Assembly: GCF_001999245.1 (NCBI RefSeq)
Contig: NZ_CP019630.1
Coordinates: 5,609,001 to 5,673,000 of the forward strand
Direction: 5' to 3'
DNA: 64,000 nucleotides
From: Roseibium algicola
GTDB taxonomy: Bacteria > Pseudomonadota > Alphaproteobacteria > Rhizobiales > Stappiaceae
Made by a program: the position numbers and the translations under genes
Notes under the pieces: model-generated
Databases searched by the model: none
What the model saw: the letters and a program-made list of their open reading frames with translations, nothing else
What the model was told of the DNA's origin: nothing
Part shown: positions 8,289 to 18,456 of the stretch, piece after piece
Position numbering within the stretch: position 1 is the stretch's first letter
Layout: each line of letters starts with the position of its first letter

Positions 8289-10391
8289 TCAGCCGGCCCT
8301 GAGGAGCCTGATCGCGGCATCGCGGCCGAACAGATACAAAAGACAGCGCAGAGCCTCGCCGCGTTTGGTTTTCAGATCCGGATCCAGTTCAAGGATAAGT
8401 CTCGCGTCGTCGCGTGCAACTTCCATCAGATCGGCGTGTTCGTCGGCGCGTGCGATACGAAAACCTGGCGTGCCGGATTGTCGGGTGCCGAGAATTTCGC
8501 CACCGCCGCGAAGCTTCAGATCTTCTTCCGCGATCAGGAATCCATCATTGGTCTGGCGCATGATGTTGAGGCGCGCGCCAGCCGTTTCTCCAAGCGGTCC
8601 CTTGTAAAGAAGGACGCAGGACGAAGGCTTGTCACCGCGTCCGACACGGCCTCGCAGCTGGTGCAATTGCGCGAGGCCAAAGCGTTCGGCGTGTTCGATC
8701 ACGATTATGGTGGCATCGGGCACATCGACGCCGACTTCAATAACGGTTGTTGCCACCAGCACCTTGGTTGCGCCGGACTTGAAGTCTGCCATGGCGGCAT
8801 CCTTTTCGTCGGCGTTCATGCGGCCGTGGACCAGTGAGACGCGTTGCCGAAGAGCATGTTCCATAACCCGGTGACGCTCCTCAACAGCGGCCAGGTCGAT
8901 CTTTTCGGATTCTTCCACCAGTGGACATACCCAATAAACCTTCTGTCCGTCGGCGACCGCTGCACCAACCCGGCCAATGATCTCGTCCAGGCGGTCCAGG
9001 GACACTGATACAGTGGTGATGGGCTTGCGGCCCGCGGGCTTGTCCGTCAGGCGAGACACGTCCATGTCGCCAAAGCCGGTCAGCACAAGCGTTCTCGGGA
9101 TAGGGGTGGCGGTCATGACCAGAACATCGACGCCGTTGCCCTTGGCCGAGAGGGCGAGCCGTTGATGCACACCGAAGCGATGCTGCTCGTCTACGACGAC
9201 CATGGCCAGATTGCGAAAGGTCACGGTTCCCTGGAAAAGAGCGTGGGTGCCGACTACGAGGTCGATCTCACCTGCGTCCAACTGCTCCTGTCGAAGGCGA
9301 CGTTCCTTCTGGCTGTCCTTTCCGGTCATCAGGGCAAGGCGAATGCCTGCCTTTTCGCACAATGGCAACATCGACGCGTAGTGCTGGCGGGCGAGAATTT
9401 CCGTCGGGGCCATCAAGGCCCCTTGCGCACCGGTTTCTATCACCTGTGCCAGGGCGGCAAGCGCAACAACGGTCTTGCCGGCGCCGACATCGCCTTGCAG
9501 AAGTCGCAACATGCGTACTGGTTTGGCGAGGTCTTCATTTATTTCTTCGATCGCTTTTGCCTGACTGCCGGTCAATTGAAACGGCAGTGACGCTATCACC
9601 GCTTTTTGCAGTTCCCCTTTGGGGCTTCGCGATATTCCGCCAAGCGTACGCATGTGTGCCCGCACCATGGCAAGAGCCAACTGGCTGGCGAGCAGCTCGT
9701 CATAGGCGAGCCGCTGCATGAAGGGGGAGGCGGGGTCGATGTCGTTGCGTTCATGCGGTGCATGCAAGGTCTTCAAGGCTTCTGCGAAGTCCGGCCAGCC
9801 AGTCTGGTGAAGATGGGCGTCATTCAGCCATTCCGGGAGGTGAGGCACACGGTCGACAGCCGCCCGCACAGCCTTTTGCAGGGTTTTGGAGCTCAAACCG
9901 GCGGTTAACGGATAGACCGGTTCGATCGCCGGCATTTCTTCCGCTTCCTCAGGTTTCAGCGAATAGTCCGGGTGCACCATCTGAGGGCGCTCGTTGAACC
10001 ATTCGACCTTGCCTGACACGATCCTTCGTTCGCCTTCGGGAAAAGTTTTCTCCAGCCAGTCACGGCGCGGGTGAAAGAAGACAAAGGTGATCTGGCCTGT
10101 CTCGTCGTAGGCGTTGATCCGGTAAGGTGCTTTCGAATGCCGGGGGGGCGCCATGTGCCGGCCGATGGTGACATCCAGTGTGACGATGTCGCCATTTTCC
10201 GAATAGGCGATGCCCGGGCGGTGCCGGCGGTCTATAAGACTATGAGGTATATGAAAAAGCAGATCAGCAACGGTCGCGTCACGGTCCGGCTGGCTGCCGA
10301 CGAGGCCGGACACCAGCTTTTCAATCTTTGGTCCGATTCCAGGCAAAGTCGAAACCGGGGCAAACAGGGGATCGAGGACCGGCGGGCGCAT
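8289..10391 (-). CDS. recG: ATP-dependent DNA helicase RecG
   Basis: RecG remodels stalled replication forks and Holliday junctions. The protein of about 700 residues has the N-terminal wedge/OB region (PGIGPKIEKL at the start, FFHPRRDWLEKTFP later), then helicase motifs in order: Walker A LLQGDVGAGKTVVAL, DEQH box VVVDEQHRFGVHQR, motif III MTATPIPRTL, and VGVDVPDATIIVIEHAERFG with QLRGRVGRG. The ATG at 10391 (MRPPVLDPLFAPV) is preferred; an in-frame start 12 codons upstream exists but adds unconserved residues. It diverges from sdhE. Confidence 0.95.
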   Translation of the reverse strand: MRPPVLDPLFAPVSTLPGIGPKIEKLVSGLVGSQPDRDATVADLLFHIPHSLIDRRHRPGIAYSENGDIVTLDVTIGRHMAPPRHSKAPYRINAYDETGQITFVFFHPRRDWLEKTFPEGERRIVSGKVEWFNERPQMVHPDYSLKPEEAEEMPAIEPVYPLTAGLSSKTLQKAVRAAVDRVPHLPEWLNDAHLHQTGWPDFAEALKTLHAPHERNDIDPASPFMQRLAYDELLASQLALAMVRAHMRTLGGISRSPKGELQKAVIASLPFQLTGSQAKAIEEINEDLAKPVRMLRLLQGDVGAGKTVVALAALAQVIETGAQGALMAPTEILARQHYASMLPLCEKAGIRLALMTGKDSQKERRLRQEQLDAGEIDLVVGTHALFQGTVTFRNLAMVVVDEQHRFGVHQRLALSAKGNGVDVLVMTATPIPRTLVLTGFGDMDVSRLTDKPAGRKPITTVSVSLDRLDEIIGRVGAAVADGQKVYWVCPLVEESEKIDLAAVEERHRVMEHALRQRVSLVHGRMNADEKDAAMADFKSGATKVLVATTVIEVGVDVPDATIIVIEHAERFGLAQLHQLRGRVGRGDKPSSCVLLYKGPLGETAGARLNIMRQTNDGFLIAEEDLKLRGGGEILGTRQSGTPGFRIARADEHADLMEVARDDARLILELDPDLKTKRGEALRCLLYLFGRDAAIRLLRAG

Positions 10392-10622
10392 GTTCGGCGT
10401 GTAAACCTTCGAGAGACGGCAGGGCATTCGGTATCAGGAACCCCTGTTCTGCCACGAAGGCGGAGCGCTGCGCAACAAATAGAACATTCTGTGAACTGGG
10501 CGCTGACAAGCTCGTTCTCTGGCGCTATATAACCGACACGAAATCACTCGTCCGGCCGATATCGGCGAAAACAATACTGCCTTTGCCTTAAAGCCGGTCA
10601 GCTTCTCACAGGTTTGTCTCTC

Positions 10623-10940
10623 ATGTCCGAAATGTCCGGCGCACACGTCGATACCAATGGTGGCGAACGGGATTCCCGGCGCAAGAAAATACTGTTTCGG
10701 TGCTGGCATCGAGGCATGAAGGAAATGGATCTGCTGTTGGGTGGATTTGCGGATGCCAAGATCGACAGCCTTACGGAAGAAGAACTCCTCGAACTCGAGC
10801 ACCTGCTGACAGCGCATGACCAGGATCTGTACGCCTGGATGACAGGTCGCAAGCCCTTGCCGCAGGAGTGGGACGGTCCGCTTTATCGCCGCATCATTGC
10901 CTATCATGAAGCCGCCGGTCCGGCCGGGTTCGGCAGATAA
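10623..10940 (+). CDS. sdhE: FAD assembly factor SdhE (succinate dehydrogenase assembly factor 2 family)
   Basis: A protein of about 105 residues of the SdhE/YgfY (DUF339) family, which promotes covalent attachment of FAD to the succinate dehydrogenase flavoprotein. The signature is KKILFRCWHRGMKEMDLLLG, containing the RGxxE-type motif (RGMKE) that contacts the flavoprotein, followed by a short helical bundle (LTEEELLELEHLL, DQDLYAWMTG). The ATG at 10623 is chosen; a TTG at 10614 and an ATG at 10632 are also in frame. mfd follows after 17 bases, so the two may be cotranscribed. Confidence 0.9.
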   Translation: MSEMSGAHVDTNGGERDSRRKKILFRCWHRGMKEMDLLLGGFADAKIDSLTEEELLELEHLLTAHDQDLYAWMTGRKPLPQEWDGPLYRRIIAYHEAAGPAGFGR

Positions 10941-10957
10941 CAACAAGGACGCCAGCT

Positions 10958-13900
10958 GTGTTTGACAGCCTGCTGAAGGATCAGGCCAACGTGACGCTTG
11001 CCGGCGTTCCGGATGGGGCCGAAAGCTACGCTCTTGCAAGGCTGCTCGCCGAAACCCGGGCGCAGGGTCTTGCCCTGGTATTTGTCGCTCGCGACGCCAC
11101 GCGCATGGCCATGGTCAGCGAAGCACTTCAGTTCTTCGATCCCGAGGTCGAAATCCTGCAGTTGCCCGCCTGGGATTGCCTGCCATACGACCGCGTTTCG
11201 CCCAATTCTGCGATCAGTGCACGCCGCTTGCTCGCGCTCGGCCAACTTGCGCGTGGCATGACGGACGGCAAGAAAACCGTGCTGATGACAACGCTCAACG
11301 CGGCACTTCAGCGTGTACCCGAGCGCTCTTTCATGGCCGACCAGACCTTCTCCATGGCACCGGGTAACCGGGTCGACATGGGAGCGATCTCCACATGGCT
11401 GGAGATGAACGGTTTTTCGCGAACTCCGACCGTTCGTGAAACCGGTGAATATGCTGTTCGGGGCGGTATTGTCGACCTCTTCGCGCCTGGAGCGGAGGAG
11501 CCCGTGCGGCTCGATTTCTTCGGCGATACCCTTGAATCGATCCGCTCATTCAACGCGGAAACACAGAGAACCTCCAAACAGCTGAAACGCCTTGACCTGG
11601 TTCCGATGAGCGAGGTCGTATTGTCCGAGGAAGCCATCTCCCGCTTCCGTCGTTCCTATCTTGCCAATTTTGGCGCAGCCAGCCGAGAAGACGTGCTCTA
11701 TCAGTCGATCAGTGACGGTCGCCGATACGCAGGCATGGAGCATTGGCTGCCACTGTTCCACGACCGACTGGAAAGTCTGTTCGATTACATCGGCGATACG
11801 CCTGTCGTTCTGGACACCAGCATGAGTGACGCAGTCCGCGAACGCGTTGACCAGGTCACGGAATACTACCGCGCACGTCAGGAAGCGCGCGAAATGGGGA
11901 CAAGCGCCGGAACGGTGCCTTACATGCCGGTGGAACCGGCCAGTCTCTATGTCACCGAAGAGGAATGGCGTGCAGCTGTCGCCGACCGCGCAAGCGCCGC
12001 ACTTGATCCCTTTACGCCGCCACCAGGCAGCGGCAAGACGATTGTCGAACTGGGTGGGCGTCAGGGCCGGAGTTTTGCTGCCGAAAGGGCAGCGGGCGAC
12101 ATCAACATTTTTGACGCGCTGACAACTCACGTGCGCCAACTGCAAAAGCAGGGCAAACGCACGGTGATTGCCTGCTGGTCGGAAGGTTCGCGCGACCGTC
12201 TCGGCCAGATCCTTGAAGACCATGGTCTTGGAGCGGTCAAGAAAGCGGACACGCTGAAGGACATCGAGGGACTTCCCGCCAAGACAACCGCGCTGTGTGT
12301 ACTGGGCATCGAGCATGGCTTTGAGCTCAATGACGTCGTCTTCATCGGCGAACAGGACATTCTCGGCGACAGGCTGGTTCGCAAGTCGCGTCGCAAGTCC
12401 AAGGGCGCCAACGTCATTACCGAAGCGACGGGCCTTTCGGAAGGCGATCTCGTCGTTCACGTGGACCACGGTATCGGCAGGTTCATCGGTCTGAAAACGA
12501 TTGAAGCTGTCGGCGCGCCGCATGACTGCCTGGAACTTCAATATGCCGGTGGCGACAAACTCTATCTTCCGGTCGAAAACATCGAGCTTCTGTCCCGCTA
12601 TGGCTCGGAAGACCAGGAAGCCCAACTCGACAAGCTCGGTGGCGGTGCCTGGCAGGCACGCAAGGCCAAGCTCAAGAAGCGCATTCTGGAAATCGCCGAC
12701 GGCCTGATCAAGACAGCAGCTCAACGCGCTCTCAAGACCGCGCCGGTGGTGGAAACACCGGAAGGCGTCTACGACGAGTTCGCGACGCGATTCCCCTACG
12801 AGGAAACAGACGATCAGCTTACGGCGATCGATGCGGTTTTCGACGATCTGTCTTCAGGGCGGCCGATGGATCGGCTGGTTTGCGGCGACGTTGGATTCGG
12901 CAAGACGGAAGTGGCACTTCGTGCAGCTTTCATTGCCGCCATGTCCGGGCGCCAGGTTGCGGTGGTGGTGCCGACGACCCTTTTGGCCCGTCAGCACTTC
13001 AAGACCTTCTCCGAGCGCTTTCATGGTCTGCCGATCAACGTCGCCCATGCATCCCGCCTGGTGCCCACCAAGCAACTGAGCCTGACCAAGAAAGGCATCA
13101 CCGACGGATCAGTCGATATTGTCGTCGGCACCCATGCGTTGCTGGGCAAGTCCATCGAATTCCGGGATCTCGGCCTGCTTATCATCGACGAGGAGCAGCA
13201 TTTCGGGGTCAAGCACAAGGAGCGGCTGAAGGAGCTGAAATCGGACGTTCACGTTTTGACGCTATCGGCGACACCGATCCCGCGGACCTTGCAGCTTGCG
13301 CTGACCGGGGTACGCGAACTGTCGCTGATCGCAACGCCGCCTGTGGACCGGCTGGCAGTGCGCACGTTCGTTTCGCCGTTCGATCCGTTGGTGGTTCGAG
13401 AAGCCCTTCTGCGCGAGCATTACAGAGGCGGGCAGAGCTTCTATGTCTGTCCGCGCCTTGCCGACATTGCAGAGCGCCTCGAGTTCCTTGAAAATCAGGT
13501 GCCTGAACTGAAAGTGGCGGTTGCCCACGGCCAGATGCCTCCGGGGGAACTGGAAGACGTCATGAACGCCTTCTATGAGGGCAAGTACAACGTCCTGCTG
13601 TCGACAACGATCGTGGAATCCGGGCTGGATATTCCGACCGCGAACACGTTGATCGTGCACCGGGCGGATATGTTCGGCCTTGCACAGCTCTACCAGCTGC
13701 GCGGCCGTGTCGGCCGGTCCAAGACCCGCGCCTACGCGCTCTTTACGGTTCCTGCCAACAAGACGTTGACGGCGACTGCCGAGCGCCGATTGAAAGTCCT
13801 TCAGTCTCTCGAAACGTTGGGTGCAGGCTTCCAGCTGGCCAGCCACGATCTCGACATTCGCGGGGCCGGGAACCTGCTTGGTGAGGAGCAGTCCGGGCAT

Positions 13901-14443
13901 ATCAAGGAAGTCGGATTTGAACTGTACCAGCAGATGCTGGAAGAGGCGGTTGCCCAGCTCAAGGATGGTGGCGCGGATTTTGGCGACGAGCAGTGGTCGC
14001 CGCAAATCAACATCGGCACGCCTGTGCTTATCCCGGAAAACTACGTCGCCGACCTGCAACTGCGTCTGCAGCTTTACCGCCGTTTGGGCGATGTCACCGA
14101 GGCGGAGGAAATCGATTCCTTCGGCGCGGAACTGATCGACCGCTTTGGACCGTTGCCGGAAGAAGTGCAGCATCTCCTCAAGATCGTCTTCATCAAGGGG
14201 CTTTGCCGCAAGGCCAATGTCGAGAAGGTCGATGCCGGGCCGAAAGGGATCGTCATCACGTTCCGCAATAGCGAATTCTCCAATCCGGCCGGTCTGGTTT
14301 CCTACATTGCCGAGCAGGGTGTCCTTGCGAAGATCCGACCGGATCAGAAGGTGGTCCTGACGCGCGATTGGGATAAAACCGACGCACGTTTGAAAGGGAC
14401 CGCAACGGTGCTGACCAAGTTGGCGCGCCTGGCGGCCGCCTGA
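10958..14443 (+). CDS. mfd: Transcription-repair coupling factor Mfd
   Basis: Mfd removes RNA polymerase stalled at lesions and recruits UvrA. The 1161-residue protein has the UvrB-like N-terminal module (AWDCLPYDRVSPN, ISARRLLAL), the RNA polymerase interacting domain around residues 490-560 (GDLVVHVDHGIGRFIGL, DKLYLPVENIELLSRY), and a RecG-like translocase with Walker A VCGDVGFGKTEVALRA, DEEQHFGVKHKERL, LSATPIPRTLQ and QLRGRVGRSK, then the C-terminal TRCF domain (NYVADLQLRLQLYRRL). It begins with GTG at 10958; no ATG fits the conserved start MFDSLL better. Confidence 0.96.
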   Translation: MFDSLLKDQANVTLAGVPDGAESYALARLLAETRAQGLALVFVARDATRMAMVSEALQFFDPEVEILQLPAWDCLPYDRVSPNSAISARRLLALGQLARGMTDGKKTVLMTTLNAALQRVPERSFMADQTFSMAPGNRVDMGAISTWLEMNGFSRTPTVRETGEYAVRGGIVDLFAPGAEEPVRLDFFGDTLESIRSFNAETQRTSKQLKRLDLVPMSEVVLSEEAISRFRRSYLANFGAASREDVLYQSISDGRRYAGMEHWLPLFHDRLESLFDYIGDTPVVLDTSMSDAVRERVDQVTEYYRARQEAREMGTSAGTVPYMPVEPASLYVTEEEWRAAVADRASAALDPFTPPPGSGKTIVELGGRQGRSFAAERAAGDINIFDALTTHVRQLQKQGKRTVIACWSEGSRDRLGQILEDHGLGAVKKADTLKDIEGLPAKTTALCVLGIEHGFELNDVVFIGEQDILGDRLVRKSRRKSKGANVITEATGLSEGDLVVHVDHGIGRFIGLKTIEAVGAPHDCLELQYAGGDKLYLPVENIELLSRYGSEDQEAQLDKLGGGAWQARKAKLKKRILEIADGLIKTAAQRALKTAPVVETPEGVYDEFATRFPYEETDDQLTAIDAVFDDLSSGRPMDRLVCGDVGFGKTEVALRAAFIAAMSGRQVAVVVPTTLLARQHFKTFSERFHGLPINVAHASRLVPTKQLSLTKKGITDGSVDIVVGTHALLGKSIEFRDLGLLIIDEEQHFGVKHKERLKELKSDVHVLTLSATPIPRTLQLALTGVRELSLIATPPVDRLAVRTFVSPFDPLVVREALLREHYRGGQSFYVCPRLADIAERLEFLENQVPELKVAVAHGQMPPGELEDVMNAFYEGKYNVLLSTTIVESGLDIPTANTLIVHRADMFGLAQLYQLRGRVGRSKTRAYALFTVPANKTLTATAERRLKVLQSLETLGAGFQLASHDLDIRGAGNLLGEEQSGHIKEVGFELYQQMLEEAVAQLKDGGADFGDEQWSPQINIGTPVLIPENYVADLQLRLQLYRRLGDVTEAEEIDSFGAELIDRFGPLPEEVQHLLKIVFIKGLCRKANVEKVDAGPKGIVITFRNSEFSNPAGLVSYIAEQGVLAKIRPDQKVVLTRDWDKTDARLKGTATVLTKLARLAAA

Positions 14444-14681
14444 GGCAGAGTTCGCCGGCTCGCTCAGACGTGTGGAACGAGGGCGCGGACCCGAGCAGGG
14501 GCCAGCCCAAAATCGCACTGAAAGTGTGGTTATCCGGAGGGCCGAGGAGTTCGCGATGGACGAGCTGGTGGCCCCAAGCCAGAGTAACTTCCTGTTTTAC
14601 AGAGTTTTTCTGTAACAACGCTTGAACCAATAGCAGAGGCCGCCGGGATACCTGATGTTGGCGGTTGACACCCGACAGACA

Positions 14682-15338
14682 TCAGCCCGCATCCGTCCAT
14701 CCATCGGCGCCCACCAGAGGTACGTAGGCGACAGCACCGAGATTGTCTGTTTTGAACTCGGTTTCGGAAAGCCTTTCGATCCGGATGAGATCTTGCTGCC
14801 GCTTTGACCTGCCAACCGGAATCACCAGTCGACCGCCTACCTTGAGTTGCTTTTTGAGAGAATCGGGGACAGCCGGCGCTCCCGCCGCAACTGCGATGGC
14901 ATCGAAAGGGGCTTCCGCCGGACAGCCAAGTGTTCCGTCGGCGCAAATAACCTCGACGTTCCTGCAACCTGCCTGTTTCAGATTTTCCCTGGAAAGGCTG
15001 ACCAGCTTCTGAAGTCGATCTATCGAAATGACTTTGTGAGCGAGGTTTCCAAGCACAGCAGCTGCGTAACCAGAACCTGCTCCGATCTCCAAAACCTTCG
15101 CGTTTTCGCTGATTTCAAGCAGTTCGCAAGTGAGAGCCACAACATAGGGCTGGGATATTGTCTGGCCATATCCGATGGACAATGGCCCATCCCAGTAGGC
15201 TCGGTTTACCCGGCTCTCCGGAACAAAGATATGGCGCGGCACACTGGCCATGGCGGCCAGAACCCGTTTGTCGCTAATGCCGCGCCTGTGCAGTTGCTGC
15301 TCAACCATTTCTGCGCGTGCGGTCGTCCACTGATCCAT
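14682..15338 (-). CDS. pcm: Protein-L-isoaspartate O-methyltransferase
   Basis: A 218-residue enzyme that methylates isoaspartyl residues with S-adenosylmethionine, starting repair of aged proteins. The family motifs are clear: SVPRHIFVPE, IGYGQTISQPYVVALT and the SAM-binding loop VLEIGAGSGYAAAVLG near residues 82-97. The C-terminus is slightly longer than the E. coli protein. It converges with mfd, with about 240 bases between the two stops, and diverges from ftsB. Confidence 0.93.
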   Translation of the reverse strand: MDQWTTARAEMVEQQLHRRGISDKRVLAAMASVPRHIFVPESRVNRAYWDGPLSIGYGQTISQPYVVALTCELLEISENAKVLEIGAGSGYAAAVLGNLAHKVISIDRLQKLVSLSRENLKQAGCRNVEVICADGTLGCPAEAPFDAIAVAAGAPAVPDSLKKQLKVGGRLVIPVGRSKRQQDLIRIERLSETEFKTDNLGAVAYVPLVGADGWTDAG

Positions 15339-15461
15339 GGGCTGCTCTCGCCGGACACAAATTTACCGTGCATTTGATTGGCTGTCTCAAGACTCTATTA
15401 AACCTAAATCCGCATAGTGAGAGAACCAAGAGGCCAGTGTATCAGCGTTAAGGTCCAAAGA

Positions 15462-15803
15462 GTGCCCCGAGCAGCTACCCGTCAGCGAAAACAGTCATTT
15501 CTCCGTCGATTGATCACGCCTGCAATCGCCATTGCTGCGCTTGGTTATTTTGGCTTCCATGCGATGAGCGGGGAGCTCGGTATGGTTGGCCGAGCAATGA
15601 TCGAGCGTCAGGTTTCCGAACTTGAAGGTGAATTGGCTGTTTTGACCGCCCAGCGTCAGGAGCTCGTCTCAAGGGTTAGTCTGCTTCGGCCGGAGAGCCT
15701 CGATCCTGATATGCTCGATGAGCGCGCAAGGCTCAATCTCAACCTGGTGCATCCTGACGAGCTGGTTGTTCTCAGGCCGGGCCACCGTTACAGCATGAAC
15801 TGA
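15462..15803 (+). CDS. ftsB: FtsB/DivIC-type septum formation initiator
   Basis: A small division protein of 113 residues, from the GTG at 15462; the frame is open from a GTG at 15417, which cannot be excluded. It has a short basic cytoplasmic tail, one membrane span (LITPAIAIAALGYFGFHAM), then a periplasmic coiled coil (IERQVSELEGELAVLTAQRQ) ending in RARLNLNLVHPDELVVL, the pattern of FtsB/DivIC proteins, which link FtsQ and FtsL at the septum. Its place just before pdhA is common in Alphaproteobacteria. Confidence 0.82.
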   Translation: MPRAATRQRKQSFLRRLITPAIAIAALGYFGFHAMSGELGMVGRAMIERQVSELEGELAVLTAQRQELVSRVSLLRPESLDPDMLDERARLNLNLVHPDELVVLRPGHRYSMN

Positions 15804-15856
15804 TTTTCAGTTGATTTTGCTGCATTAACAATAATCTGGTTAAATATAAAATTCTG

Positions 15857-15881
15857 CAGCATCAGCAATACCTTGATGCTG
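15857..15881 (+). terminator. Inverted repeat between ftsB and pdhA
   Basis: A perfect 8-bp inverted repeat, CAGCATCA at 15857-15864 and TGATGCTG at 15874-15881, with a 9-base spacer, starts 54 bases after the ftsB stop. No T-run follows directly (TTGTTGCAG). It may end the ftsB message or be an operator upstream of the pdh genes. Confidence 0.3.
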
Positions 15882-15978
15882 TTGTTGCAGTGCGAGATGC
15901 GTGGATTGGATTGACAGACCCAACCGGATAAGTTGCTCCTACCTATCTTAGGGGAAACGTCACGCCGAGATGAGGGTT

Positions 15979-17028
15979 ATGGCCACAGCATCAAAGACCA
16001 CTTCCGCTAGCTCCAAGAGCACCAGCCGGACACGCAGCTCCGCCAAGAAGGCGCAGCCTGCGATCGCCGAGTTCGATAAGGACGAAGAACTTCACGCTTA
16101 CCGCGAAATGCTTCTGATCCGACGTTTTGAGGAAAAAGCCGGGCAACTGTACGGCATGGGCCTCATCGGCGGGTTTTGTCATTTGTATATCGGACAGGAA
16201 GCTGTCGTCGTCGGTATGCAGATGGCCAAGAAAGACGGCGATCAGATGATCACCGGTTACCGGGATCATGGCCACATGCTGGCAATGGATCTCGATCCGA
16301 AAGGCGTGATGGCGGAACTGACCGGTCGTCGCGGTGGCTTGTCGAAAGGCAAGGGCGGCTCCATGCACATGTTCTCCAAGGAGAAGCATTTCTATGGCGG
16401 CCATGGCATCGTCGGTGCACAGGTGTCGCTTGGCACCGGCCTCGGGTTCGCGAACAAATACCGTGAAAACGGCAACGTTGCGATGGCCTTCTTTGGCGAC
16501 GGTGCGTCCAACCAGGGTCAGGTCTACGAGAGCTTCAACATGGCCGAGCTGTGGAAGCTTCCGGTCGTTTACGTGATCGAGAACAACAAGTACGGCATGG
16601 GCACCAGCGTTGCCCGCGCCTCCGCCACCACAGATCTTTCCCAGCGCGGTGCTTCCTTCGGAATTCCGGGCAAGCAGGTCGACGGTATGGATGTGCGCGC
16701 AGTCAAGGCAGCCTCCGCTGAAGCGCTGGAATGGTGCCGTGAAGGCAAGGGGCCGTTCATTCTTGAAATGATCACCTACCGCTACCGCGGCCACTCCATG
16801 TCGGATCCGGCGAAATATCGCTCCAAGGACGAAGTCCAGAAGATGCGGACCGAACATGATCCGATCGAACAGGTGCGTGCACGCCTGATGGACAAGGGCT
16901 GGGCTTCCGAAGACGACCTCAAGGCAATCGACAAGGATGTGCGGGCCAGGGTCGCGGAAGCTGCCGAATTTGCACAGACGGATCCGGAACCGGATGTGTC
17001 TGAACTCTACACCGACATTCTGCTCTAA
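15979..17028 (+). CDS. pdhA: Pyruvate dehydrogenase E1 alpha subunit
   Basis: E1-alpha binds thiamine diphosphate and, with PdhB, decarboxylates pyruvate and transfers the acetyl group to lipoate. The protein has a low-complexity Ser/Thr/Lys tail of about 25 residues, then the catalytic domain with [20 protein letters not shown] and the thiamine diphosphate motif [17 protein letters not shown], and the phosphorylation-loop region [16 protein letters not shown]. The ATG at 15979 is chosen because a GATGAGG ribosome site lies just upstream; an ATG at 15970 is also in frame. The length of 349 residues is normal for this group. It is first of four pdh genes read in one direction. Confidence 0.95.
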   Translation: MATASKTTSASSKSTSRTRSSAKKAQPAIAEFDKDEELHAYREMLLIRRFEEKAGQLYGMGLIGGFCHLYIGQEAVVVGMQMAKKDGDQMITGYRDHGHMLAMDLDPKGVMAELTGRRGGLSKGKGGSMHMFSKEKHFYGGHGIVGAQVSLGTGLGFANKYRENGNVAMAFFGDGASNQGQVYESFNMAELWKLPVVYVIENNKYGMGTSVARASATTDLSQRGASFGIPGKQVDGMDVRAVKAASAEALEWCREGKGPFILEMITYRYRGHSMSDPAKYRSKDEVQKMRTEHDPIEQVRARLMDKGWASEDDLKAIDKDVRARVAEAAEFAQTDPEPDVSELYTDILL

Positions 17029-17042
17029 GGCCGGGGGACAAC

Positions 17043-18440
17043 ATGCCGATTGACATTTTGATGCCGGCGCTTTCGCCGACTATGGAAGAGGGCAAGCTCG
17101 CCAAGTGGCTGAAGGCCGAGGGCGACACCATCTCTGCAGGCGATGTGATCGCCGAAATCGAGACCGACAAGGCCACCATGGAAGTGGAAGCGGTTGATGA
17201 AGGCACGCTTGGAAAAATCCTGGTTGCCGAAGGAACCGACAACGTCAAGGTGAACGCCAAGATTGCGGTTCTGCTGGCCGAGGGCGAAGACGCCAGTGCC
17301 ATCGCCGCCTCAGCTTCCGCGCCAGCCGCCGCTGCGGCCCCTGAAGCCCCTGCGGCTGCAGAAGCCTCCTGCCCACCGGCAGTCGCCTCCGCTCCGACGC
17401 CTGCTGCTCCTGCGCCTGAAACTGCTGACGATCCGGAAATTCCGGCCGGCACGGCAATGAAGTCCTCCACCGTTCGCGAAGCTTTGCGGGATGCGATGGC
17501 AGAGGAAATGCGCCGTGATCCGGACGTCTTCATCATGGGTGAGGAAGTTGCGGAGTATCAGGGCGCCTACAAGATCACCCAGGGCCTGCTGGACGAGTTT
17601 TCCGCCAAGCGTGTCATCGATACGCCGATCACCGAGCACGGCTTTGCCGGTCTTGGCGTCGGGGCAGCGATGGCCGGTCTGAAGCCGATCGTCGAGTTCA
17701 TGACATTCAACTTCGCCATGCAGGCGATTGACCAGATCATCAACTCCGCCGCCAAGACGTTGTACATGTCCGGCGGTCAGATGGGTGCCCCGATTGTCTT
17801 CCGTGGACCAAACGGTGCCGCGGCGCGAGTCGGTGCCCAGCATTCACAGGATTACGCTTCCTGGTACGCCCACGTGCCGGGCCTGAAGGTGGTCCAACCG
17901 TATTCGGCTGCTGATGCAAAAGGCCTTCTGAAGGCAGCAATTCGCGACCCGAACCCGGTCATCTTCCTGGAAAACGAAATCCTCTACGGTCATTCCTTCG
18001 AAGTCCCGGACATGGACGATTTCGTTCTGCCGATCGGCAAGGCGAAGGTGGAACGCGGCGGAACGGACGTGACGCTGGTTTCCTGGGGGATCGGCATGAC
18101 CTACACCATCAAGGCGGCTGAAGAGCTGGCCGGAATGGGGATCTCGGCCGAGGTCATCAACCTGCGCACCATTCGTCCGCTGGATATCGACACCGTGCTG
18201 GCGTCCGTCCGCAAGACAGGTCGGATCGTGACGATCGAAGAAGCCTTCCCGATGTGCTCCGTTTCATCGGAAATCGCCTACCAGGTTCAGGAAAAGGCGT
18301 TCGACTATCTCGACGCACCGATCCTGCGCGTGACCGGCAAGGACGTTCCGATGCCTTACGCTGCAAACCTGGAAAAGCTGGCTCTGCCGAACGTTGGTGA
18401 AGTCATCGATGCGGTCAAAGCCGTAACCTACACCGCCTGA
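17043..18440 (+). CDS. pdhB: Pyruvate dehydrogenase E1 beta subunit with N-terminal lipoyl domain
   Basis: This E1-beta protein of 465 residues carries an extra lipoyl domain at residues 1-80, with the lipoylated lysine in [12 protein letters not shown], joined by an Ala/Pro hinge of about 45 residues to the transketolase-like catalytic domain ([48 protein letters not shown]) and the C-terminal transketolase domain. The lipoyl domain is very close in sequence to that of the following pdhC product. This arrangement is known in Alphaproteobacteria, where E1-beta adds to the mobile lipoyl arms of the complex. pdhA ends 14 bases before it and pdhC starts 16 bases after. Confidence 0.95.
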   Translation: MPIDILMPALSPTMEEGKLAKWLKAEGDTISAGDVIAEIETDKATMEVEAVDEGTLGKILVAEGTDNVKVNAKIAVLLAEGEDASAIAASASAPAAAAAPEAPAAAEASCPPAVASAPTPAAPAPETADDPEIPAGTAMKSSTVREALRDAMAEEMRRDPDVFIMGEEVAEYQGAYKITQGLLDEFSAKRVIDTPITEHGFAGLGVGAAMAGLKPIVEFMTFNFAMQAIDQIINSAAKTLYMSGGQMGAPIVFRGPNGAAARVGAQHSQDYASWYAHVPGLKVVQPYSAADAKGLLKAAIRDPNPVIFLENEILYGHSFEVPDMDDFVLPIGKAKVERGGTDVTLVSWGIGMTYTIKAAEELAGMGISAEVINLRTIRPLDIDTVLASVRKTGRIVTIEEAFPMCSVSSEIAYQVQEKAFDYLDAPILRVTGKDVPMPYAANLEKLALPNVGEVIDAVKAVTYTA

Positions 18441-18456
18441 GGCCAGGGAGACGGAC